Of a DNA stretch of 64,000 nt, positions 39,902 to 47,313 are shown piece by piece. The notes under the pieces are model-generated. The model ran no database searches, was not told the DNA's origin, and saw only the letters and a program-made list of their open reading frames with translations. The first letter of the stretch is position 1; each line of letters begins with the position of its first letter. A program made the position numbers and the translations under genes. Source of the stretch: Candidatus Cloacimonadota bacterium (GTDB taxonomy: Bacteria; Cloacimonadota; Cloacimonadia; Cloacimonadales; TCS61); assembly GCA_030600585.1 (NCBI GenBank), contig JAUVLU010000007.1, positions 1 through 64,000 of the forward strand, given 5' to 3'.

Positions 39902-40804
39902 ATGAAAATTCATGTTCCGCCGATTAAAACACAAGGCATAAAAACAAAACTTGTGCAATGGATAAAAAGCATCATTCCTGATGATTTCAATGGTGTTTGG
40001 ATTGAGCCATTTATGGGTTCGGGTGTTGTTGCATTTAATATAATGCCTAAAAAAGCAATATTGGGTGATACAAATCCTCACCTTATTAATTTTTATAACT
40101 CAATCTTAAAAAAAGAAATTACTCCACAAATCGCAAGATTATACTTACAAGAAGAAGGAAAAAAATTATTTGAAAATGGAGAAGAACATTACTACTTAAT
40201 AAGAGAAAGATTTAATAAAGAAAAAGACCCGTTAGATTTTTTATTCTTAAATAGATCATGTTTTAACGGAATGATTAGATTTAATAGAAAGGGTGGGTTT
40301 AATGTTCCCTTTTGCCGCAAACCTGAAAGATTTGCAAAAGCATATATAACAAAAATTGTTAACCAAATTGAATATGTCTATAATCTATTACAATTAAAGG
40401 ATGTTACATTTGTTTGTCAGGATTTTTCTGAAACAATACAAAATGGGAAAAGTGGAGATATTATTTATTGCGATCCTCCTTACATTGGAAGACATACTGA
40501 ATATTTTAATGGCTGGGATGAACATAAAGAACTTGAATTAAACAGACAGCTTTCCAATACATCGAGTAATTTCATTCTATCAACATGGCACAGTAATATT
40601 TATAGAGAAAACGAATATCTTAAAACCATTTGGAAAAATTATAATCTAATTACCAGAGAACATTTTTACCATCTCGGCGGTAAAGAAAAAAACAGGAATT
40701 CAATGTTGGAAGCATTGATTACGAATTATGATGCTATTTCTATTGTAGAAGAACCAATGAAGAAAGCTCAACTTACTCTTTTTGAACATTATTATGCAAC
40801 ATAA
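39902..40804 (+). CDS. adenine-specific DNA methyltransferase, D12 class, M.EcoRV-like
   Basis: 'VPPIKTQGIKTKLVQWIK...GVWIEPFMGSGVVAFN', 'DPLDFLFLNRSCFNGMIRFNRKGGFNVPFCRKP', 'IYCDPPYIGRH'. Confidence 0.96.
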   Translation: MKIHVPPIKTQGIKTKLVQWIKSIIPDDFNGVWIEPFMGSGVVAFNIMPKKAILGDTNPHLINFYNSILKKEITPQIARLYLQEEGKKLFENGEEHYYLIRERFNKEKDPLDFLFLNRSCFNGMIRFNRKGGFNVPFCRKPERFAKAYITKIVNQIEYVYNLLQLKDVTFVCQDFSETIQNGKSGDIIYCDPPYIGRHTEYFNGWDEHKELELNRQLSNTSSNFILSTWHSNIYRENEYLKTIWKNYNLITREHFYHLGGKEKNRNSMLEALITNYDAISIVEEPMKKAQLTLFEHYYAT

Positions 40805-40875
40805 TTTTCAAACTTCTAATAAATCTCTATGAAAGCAATCATGAAACATAAATTCAGAAAAATCCTTAGAGTATC

Positions 40876-41265
40876 ATGAAAAACATAATACTTATAATTA
40901 TTGTATTCTACTTAATTGGTTGTAGTTTAAATCAAAGTACACAAAAAATTGATATTTCTGATCAATATTACAAAGCTCAAGTTGTTATTATTAATAAAGA
41001 GACTTATGAAAAGAAACTTGAAACATTTGAAACACCTTATTCCCCACCAACCTTAATAGCATTTGAAATCGAAAATGAAAGTAAGGTGCAAATAGAACTT
41101 TTTGATATGAAAGAAAATCTGATTTCAACCATATTTGACGGAGAGTTGAAACCGGAATCCTATAGAGTTATTATGACTGAAACAAATTTGGATTCAGGTT
41201 TATATTTTTTTAGAATACACATTAATGATAAAGTTAAAATGGAAAAATTTATACTGTTGTATTAA
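40876..41265 (+). CDS. lipoprotein resembling a stand-alone T9SS-type CTD
   Basis: Lipobox YLIGCSL; 'SKVQIELFDMKENLISTIFDGELKPESYRVIM...LDSGLYFFRIHINDKVKMEKFILLY'. Confidence 0.6.
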   Translation: MKNIILIIIVFYLIGCSLNQSTQKIDISDQYYKAQVVIINKETYEKKLETFETPYSPPTLIAFEIENESKVQIELFDMKENLISTIFDGELKPESYRVIMTETNLDSGLYFFRIHINDKVKMEKFILLY

Positions 41266-41274
41266 GGTAAATAA

Positions 41275-42168
41275 ATGGCAAATAATAAGCAATATCTCAC
41301 AGAAGAATTCATCGCTAAGATAGATAAATTCAATCTTCGCGCACGGTTAATTGTAGAAGGTTTCATTACCGGATTGCATAAATCTCCCTATCACGGATTC
41401 AGCATAGAATTCTCAGATCACCGGCAATATAATCCGGGAGATCCAATAAAAAATGTCGATTGGAAAATTTACGGTAAAACTAACCGTTATTACATCAAAC
41501 GCTACGAAGAAGAAACCAACCTTAAGTGCTACATTATTGTCGATCACAGTGCTTCAATGGGCTTCTCATCGGCAAACACTTCCAAATTGGAATACACCAA
41601 AGCTCTGGCATCAGCTCTTTCCTATTTAATGATCTCGCAACAAGATGCTGTGGGCTTGCTTACATTCACAGATAAAATAACAAATCTTATTCCACCGCGT
41701 TCAATGAGATCATATTTGAATATTATCTTTAAGGAACTCCATAATTTAAAAGCGGAAGATAAAACCAGCACTGTGAGTGTTCTGCATTCTCTGGCTGATA
41801 GAGTAAAAAAACGCGGACTTATTATCCTTATTTCCGATATGATAGATGATCCTGAAAAGATCATGCAGGGACTTATGCATTTCCGTCACCAAAAGCATGA
41901 GGTTATTTTATTCCATATTCAGGATAAACAGGAAACTGATTTTGATTATAAACGTGATACTGAATTCATAGATTCTGAAACCGGCGAGAAAATCACAGTT
42001 TCACCATGGCAGATCAGGAAAGATTACCTGCAAGCGTATGAAAAAAATGTTCAATTCCTAAAAGATAAATGCCATGAATCACGAATTGAGTATAATGCAA
42101 TAACTACCGACACGCCATTTGATGACAATCTGCTTCAATATCTAATTAAACGCTCGAAGATGATGTAA
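41275..42168 (+). CDS. DUF58 domain-containing protein
   Basis: 'FSDHRQYNPGDPIKNVDWKIYGKTNRYYIKRYEEETN' DUF58 signature. Confidence 0.93.
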   Translation: MANNKQYLTEEFIAKIDKFNLRARLIVEGFITGLHKSPYHGFSIEFSDHRQYNPGDPIKNVDWKIYGKTNRYYIKRYEEETNLKCYIIVDHSASMGFSSANTSKLEYTKALASALSYLMISQQDAVGLLTFTDKITNLIPPRSMRSYLNIIFKELHNLKAEDKTSTVSVLHSLADRVKKRGLIILISDMIDDPEKIMQGLMHFRHQKHEVILFHIQDKQETDFDYKRDTEFIDSETGEKITVSPWQIRKDYLQAYEKNVQFLKDKCHESRIEYNAITTDTPFDDNLLQYLIKRSKMM

Positions 42169-42194
42169 TAGATTTTCACAAATATTTATTTTTA

Positions 42195-42455
42195 ATAAGT
42201 TGAACTTATCAACACAATTGATTTAGCAAGTTCAACTTGCTAACGAGAAGAGATGTCAACTTTCTCAAAGCTTCAATCAAAGGAACTCACTCAGCTAAGA
42301 TTCGGAAAGTTTTGAAGCTGGGTATATCAACACAGAGACACAGCGGCACAGGGAAAGGGAAAGGGAAATGGAAAAACAGTAATAAAACTGGATATATCAT
42401 TTGCACGTTCAAGGTGAACGTGTTACATTAAAAAAGCATGTTCAAGATGAACGTG
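42195..42455. repeat. cluster of four short palindromes
   Basis: ATAAGTTGAACTTAT (42195), TAGCAAGTTCAACTTGCTA (42224), CACGTTCAAGGTGAACGTG (42404), CATGTTCAAGATGAACGTG (42437). Confidence 0.75.
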
Positions 42456-42471
42456 TTACATCAAAAAAATT

Positions 42472-42498
42472 AGCCCCGGATAACCGGGGCTAATTTTT
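42472..42498. terminator. hairpin terminator AGCCCCGG-ATAA-CCGGGGCT + AATTTTT
   Basis: Perfect stem with T tract. Confidence 0.8.
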
Positions 42499-42542
42499 AA
42501 CTGCTAACATTAACCGTTGCGAAGGTATTATGGAGCTTTGTG

Positions 42543-42590
42543 TTACTTCATAAGGATCATTTTCTTTGTTGAAGAATAGTTACTCAAAAC
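42543..42590 (-). pseudogene. orphan T9SS-type CTD tail
   Basis: Minus strand VLSNYSSTKKMILMK*, a typical CTD end with no ORF upstream. Confidence 0.65.
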
Positions 42591-42658
42591 TTCATTTTCA
42601 TGCAGGCTGCAAACTTCGTAACAAGGTATTTTTGTATATAAAACAGGGGAGTTGAATA

Positions 42659-42997
42659 TCACACATCAATTATCTTAATCGGTTTTTTAAGCTGCTTTGC
42701 ATAACTCATTGTGTATTTTGTACCTTCACATTTTCCATCCCAAAAAGCAATAAGCTGATCACAATTTTCTACGATCAGGCGATCTCTGACATGTTTAGTT
42801 TCAGCACCATATTTATTATACTCCGGCGTAAATTCCAAAAGTCTGATATTGTGTTCGTTTGCATATCGGGCTGCCAATGAATCCGTTCCTGCTGCTGCCC
42901 CGCTCACAATTACCGTAATTCCCAAATAAATATCCAAAATGGATTTCAGCTTTTGATGATCGTGGAATTCTTTGCTGCCTATAACTGCTAATCTCAT
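42659..42997 (-). CDS. SLOG/YspA-type Rossmann protein
   Basis: 'MRLAVIGSKEF...ITVIVSGAAAGTDSLAARYANEHNI...CDQLIAFWDGKCEGTKYTMSYAKQ'. Confidence 0.8.
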   Translation of the reverse strand: MRLAVIGSKEFHDHQKLKSILDIYLGITVIVSGAAAGTDSLAARYANEHNIRLLEFTPEYNKYGAETKHVRDRLIVENCDQLIAFWDGKCEGTKYTMSYAKQLKKPIKIIDV

Positions 42998-43545
42998 ATA
43001 TCCGGTAAAAACTTTTTTAAATTTTCATCCGTTACTTTTTGATGAGCGGATTTGATTAACTCTGCCGCATCATTATTATCAAGTTTATCAAAAACTTCCG
43101 CCTGTAAGCCCATTTCCAATTTGTCTAATTGCCTAACGAATTTGCCTTCTTCCGAAGTTTCAAATTCAAATTCTTTCCACAATCCAATCAATCGTTTACC
43201 ATCAGGGAGTTTTCTTAGAATATCATCTACAGCTTCCAATTCCATCCTGCTTTTTTCCTCGTCTGTAAAATTATCTGCCGGTGTTAAATCACCGATGATA
43301 CTTTCCCCCGTTTCGTGCAATAATGCGATTTCCAGCACTTTCAATTTATCGAGATGCGCAGGACAAAGCAACAAAGCCAGCATGGCAATTCCAAAAGAAT
43401 GATCCGCTACCGATTCGTTTTTATCTTCAGGAACTTCACGCTGCAGTCAGCCTTGCCGATAAAGTGATTTAAGACGCAGAAAGGATTGGAAAACATTGAT
43501 CACTGTTTCATCATTGTTTGGTTTAATATCATATTTCCATTTCAT
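42994..43545 (-). pseudogene. HD-domain phosphohydrolase interrupted by one in-frame TGA (43447-43449)
   Basis: MKWKYDIKPNNDETVINVFQSFLRLKSLYRQG*LQREVPEDKNESVADHSFGIAMLALLL...LLHETGESIIGDLTP; one frame across the stop. Confidence 0.8.
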
Positions 43546-43667
43546 AGTTTTGAATCAATAAGATGTGATTTGAGAGTCAAGTAGAATAATGTGTGGGAGA
43601 AAATAAATACCGTTGCTTAATAGTTCCTGAGTGTTCAGAATAAGTTGTTGAAACAATTTACCATCTA

Positions 43668-43850
43668 ACCATTTCGAAGGTTAAGTTAACCTTCGGAACG
43701 GTCAGTTTCTTGCGTTTAATCTTTCAGACCTTCCGAACGGTGAGATAAGATCAACCATTGCGAAGGTCTCGTTCCTCAACCATTCGCAAGGTTTGAAATC
43801 AACTTGAGTCAAGATTATTCGTAACCGTTCGGAATCCGGTAGCTACCGGA
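43668..43850. repeat. cluster of ~15-bp AACCrTTsvGAAGGTT-type imperfect palindromes plus TCCGGTAGCTACCGGA
   Basis: Units near 43668, 43688, 43728, 43753, 43778, 43823; TCCGG palindrome at 43835-43850. Confidence 0.75.
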
Positions 43851-43860
43851 GTTCCTAAGG

Positions 43861-45471
43861 TTATTTCAACAGCATCATTTTCTTGGTTTTTATTGTTTTA
43901 CCATCTACTTTTAATTGAAAAAAATACACTCCCGTGCCAACTTGTTTGTTGGAATCATTTGCACCATCCCAAACAACTGTGTTTATGCCTTTCTCGCAAT
44001 GTGCATTAACAAGTGTTTTAACTTTTTGTCCTTTGATGTTGTAAATTTCAAGATTCACAAAATCGGAATTTTGTGTTACAAAAAACTCAATTGTTGTTGT
44101 TGGATTGAAGGGATTGGGATAATTTTGTAATTCGTAATTAGTAACTGGTAATTCGTTTTCTTCTGCTGAAACCTGAATTTCTCCATCCAGAACATAGACA
44201 TCGTAGCCAGCTTCATCCTCCTGTTCTACGAAGAAGAGAAGTTCCCCATCGGATTTGAGTTTAATTGTGAAAGGTGAAATGGAAGAGTTCTGATGATGTA
44301 CAATATCACCATCAATCCTGTTGCGTATTTCTAATTGATTTTCACGAAAATACATTACATAATGATCTTCATTGTTAACTGAAACACACGTGGAAGATAT
44401 TATCTGATCATCTCCAATAAAACTATCCTCTTTAACCCAAAGTGAATCTACAAAATCTGAAGAGAAATTAATAAAATGCATAGATGTACCAAAATCAGTA
44501 TCATATTCTTTGTAATAAACTATTAAACCAAAATCAAGGAAATTTAAATCATTATTAGTTAATATTTTAAAATGGTGAGGATAGTGCTCATATAAATCTT
44601 CTCCATACCAATTATTGTAGCTTCCATTAATATGATAAACTTCCTGAACTTGACTTTGCAACTCAGGTGTTACTAAATTAATTCGATAATGCCAGCTTTT
44701 GTATTCTTCCGGCCATACTTCTGACCATTCGTGGAAATAATAAACTCCTGTACTAATAATACAATCATAAGTATCATAAACAATTATCCTTTCTCCAGCA
44801 TTCTCTATCTCTTCCAAAAAATTGATATTATTATTTGATAAGAGAAATTTATATATCATGGATTTATCGTGGTCAGTATATTCATCAACTTGAGTTGTAT
44901 GTGTATATTTATGGTGTTTTGCCCCAATATAAAATATGATTTCATCTATAGGCAACATTTGATGTGTAATCGCGGAAGTATTAATTGAATAGCTGATAAA
45001 AGTATCATCGCTAGCAGATTGACCCACTCCAATAAGGTGATCTTGTTCACAAATTAATGATCCTATATTAAAATCGAAAACTTTTATACGCAGATATACT
45101 TCTTCCAGAAATACTCCTGACCTGTAAATAAAAGTGGTAAGAAGATAAGTAATATCATTATTTTTTAGGAGGTAACCTTTTTGAAAAAATTCATTTTCGC
45201 TATTTTCTTGAAAAAAAATTTCTAATATTGAACCTGTCTGAGAGTAACAGATAATCCTCCAGCAATTATTATAAATATCACTTTTGTAACTGATTACTAC
45301 GTCTTCAAGCCCGTTATTATCATAATCAAACAGTTGAAGATTTGTAAGTTCATCATCAGAATCGATCTTTTCAAAGCTAAAATCAAGTTCAAAATTGACT
45401 TGAGAAAAAAGTAAAGTACTGCAAAAAACAAGGATAAGAATAAATATAAGGTTTTTCATATTAACCTCCAT
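43861..45471 (-). CDS. secreted protein with T9SS-type CTD
   Basis: Signal peptide; 'LFDYDNNGLEDVVISY' FG-GAP-like; CTD 'NYPNPFNPTTTIEF...KTKKMMLLK'. Confidence 0.85.
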   Translation of the reverse strand: MEVNMKNLIFILILVFCSTLLFSQVNFELDFSFEKIDSDDELTNLQLFDYDNNGLEDVVISYKSDIYNNCWRIICYSQTGSILEIFFQENSENEFFQKGYLLKNNDITYLLTTFIYRSGVFLEEVYLRIKVFDFNIGSLICEQDHLIGVGQSASDDTFISYSINTSAITHQMLPIDEIIFYIGAKHHKYTHTTQVDEYTDHDKSMIYKFLLSNNNINFLEEIENAGERIIVYDTYDCIISTGVYYFHEWSEVWPEEYKSWHYRINLVTPELQSQVQEVYHINGSYNNWYGEDLYEHYPHHFKILTNNDLNFLDFGLIVYYKEYDTDFGTSMHFINFSSDFVDSLWVKEDSFIGDDQIISSTCVSVNNEDHYVMYFRENQLEIRNRIDGDIVHHQNSSISPFTIKLKSDGELLFFVEQEDEAGYDVYVLDGEIQVSAEENELPVTNYELQNYPNPFNPTTTIEFFVTQNSDFVNLEIYNIKGQKVKTLVNAHCEKGINTVVWDGANDSNKQVGTGVYFFQLKVDGKTIKTKKMMLLK

Positions 45472-45475
45472 TGTT

Positions 45476-45549
45476 AACCGTTCGGAAGGTCTATGACCGT
45501 TCCGAAGGTTAAATCAGCCTTTATAAGCTATATAACCATTTGCAATGTT
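45476..45549. repeat. further AACCgTTcgGAAGGT-type palindromes upstream of the 43861 gene
   Basis: aaccgttcggaaggt, accgttccgaaggtt, aaccatttgcaatgtt. Confidence 0.7.
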
Positions 45550-45595
45550 GAAACAACTTAAGCCAAGACAGGCTGAAGCCTGCTTAACTCAAGTT

Positions 45596-46663
45596 TTACA
45601 ACAACTCTTCTTTTCCGTCTTTTTTCAATTTTTCAACTATTTTTTTCACGTCTTCTGATTTACTTTTTGAGGAAATTAGAAGAACATCTTTTGTTTCTAT
45701 TACAACTAAATTTTTCACTCCTATAAGTGCGACTGGTTTTGAAGAACTTACATAACAGCTTCCACTATCAATATTTTGTACTTCCGCTCTAAAAACATTA
45801 TTATTATTATCTTTATCAGAAATATCGTAAAGTGCTTTCCAACTGCCAACATCGCTCCAGCCGTAATCCACAGGAATTACGACTCTCTTTTCAGCCTGTT
45901 CCATAATTCCAATATCAACCGGTATTCTTGGCATTAATTTATATTCTGAAGAGATGTCGGCTAAAAGTCCATCTTCGTTCCATCTAACATTTATTTTTTC
46001 CAATATTTGTGCAACTTTAGGAAGATATTCTTTGTAGGCATCGAGAATAGTTTCGATCTTCCACATGAACATTCCGCTGTTCCAAAAGAAATTCCCGGAA
46101 CTTAAAAATTGTTCAGCAGTTTTAATATCCGGTTTTTCTTTGAATTGCTTCACAAGAAAACTCTGTTCATCGATCTTCTCACCCGCTTCGATGTAGCCAT
46201 AACCGGTAGCCGGATAGTCCGGTTTTATTCCAAATGTAACCAAATTATCCTTATCAGCAGAATCAGAGCCAAGTTCCAGAGAAGTCAGAAAATCATCTTT
46301 GTAAGCAATTAAATGGTCAGCCGGCAATACTATCATTTTTTCATTTTTATTGTATTTACGGGCGAGATATTGAGCACTGAGGGCAATACATGGCGCAGTG
46401 TTCATACCAAAAGGTTCTATGATTATATTCTCTTGCGGAAGACACGGCAAATGTTTACCGGTAAGCTCAACTTGAGAACTTGCTGTAACGATATAAATAT
46501 CTTCAACTTTAATTTTAGGCTGAAGACGTTTAACAGTCATTTGAAGCATAGAATCTTCTGAAATAATATTCAAAAATTGTTTCGGATTAGTTCTTCTGCT
46601 TAGCGGCCAGAAACGGGTTCCAATTCCACCAGCCATAATTAGCGCAATCATAATATCCTCCAA
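45596..46663 (-). CDS. mannose-1-phosphate guanylyltransferase
   Basis: 'MAGGIGTRFWPLSRRTNPKQFL', 'GFGYIEAG', 'DYGWSDVGSWKALY'. Confidence 0.94.
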   Translation of the reverse strand: MEDIMIALIMAGGIGTRFWPLSRRTNPKQFLNIISEDSMLQMTVKRLQPKIKVEDIYIVTASSQVELTGKHLPCLPQENIIIEPFGMNTAPCIALSAQYLARKYNKNEKMIVLPADHLIAYKDDFLTSLELGSDSADKDNLVTFGIKPDYPATGYGYIEAGEKIDEQSFLVKQFKEKPDIKTAEQFLSSGNFFWNSGMFMWKIETILDAYKEYLPKVAQILEKINVRWNEDGLLADISSEYKLMPRIPVDIGIMEQAEKRVVIPVDYGWSDVGSWKALYDISDKDNNNNVFRAEVQNIDSGSCYVSSSKPVALIGVKNLVVIETKDVLLISSKSKSEDVKKIVEKLKKDGKEELL

Positions 46664-46695
46664 AGAATAATATAATCTTAATTTCTTATTTTAGT

Positions 46696-47313
46696 TTATT
46701 TATTACTTCGCGTGTCGATAATGCTTGTGTCATCCGGTAAAGTCAATTCAAAAATTTTATCGGGTAATGTCTTATTAATCTGAATACCAGAGAATTTATA
46801 GATAACAAAGTTCTCGCTTTTATCTATAATATTAAATTCCGTAACCATTTTATTTGAGATAGTAATAAATATTTTCTCTTCTCCCGGTGTTTGCAACCGG
46901 ATCTTGATCGTATCTCCAAATTGCTCAACAAGTTCTTTTTCAGACACATCCCAATAATGAGAGATGAGTTTATCGGGTTTAAGTTCTATTTCAACTTTAT
47001 CAGAAATGATCGCTTGCTTTGCAACCGGATCATACATTGTCATAAAATTTTCATTCATTAGAAGTTTCTGTCCTACCGGCTGGGAATATTCCATGAGCAG
47101 ATTTTTTTTATTATAATATAGTTTACCTGTAGAACTTTTATAAACATCTATCTCTGCCCAGTAATTTTCCTGTACGTAAGAAGCTTCATAAGTATAAACA
47201 GTAGAATAAGTTAGAAGCATTTCTTCGTATATTTGTTCCAATACTTGATCATTTGCAAATAACAAGGTTGGAAGCAAAAGAAAGAGTAAAATTTTATTCA
47301 GGTAAGTAGCCAT
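46696..47313 (-). CDS. lolA: outer-membrane lipoprotein carrier protein LolA
   Basis: 'YEASYVQENYW...STGKLYYNKKNLLMEYSQPVGQKLLMN...FMTMYDP'. Confidence 0.85.
   Translation of the reverse strand: MATYLNKILLFLLLPTLLFANDQVLEQIYEEMLLTYSTVYTYEASYVQENYWAEIDVYKSSTGKLYYNKKNLLMEYSQPVGQKLLMNENFMTMYDPVAKQAIISDKVEIELKPDKLISHYWDVSEKELVEQFGDTIKIRLQTPGEEKIFITISNKMVTEFNIIDKSENFVIYKFSGIQINKTLPDKIFELTLPDDTSIIDTRSNK

Noticed and set aside
42237-42431. 64-aa ORF
   Set aside because: Spans palindromic repeats, low-complexity KGKGKWK; likely non-coding.
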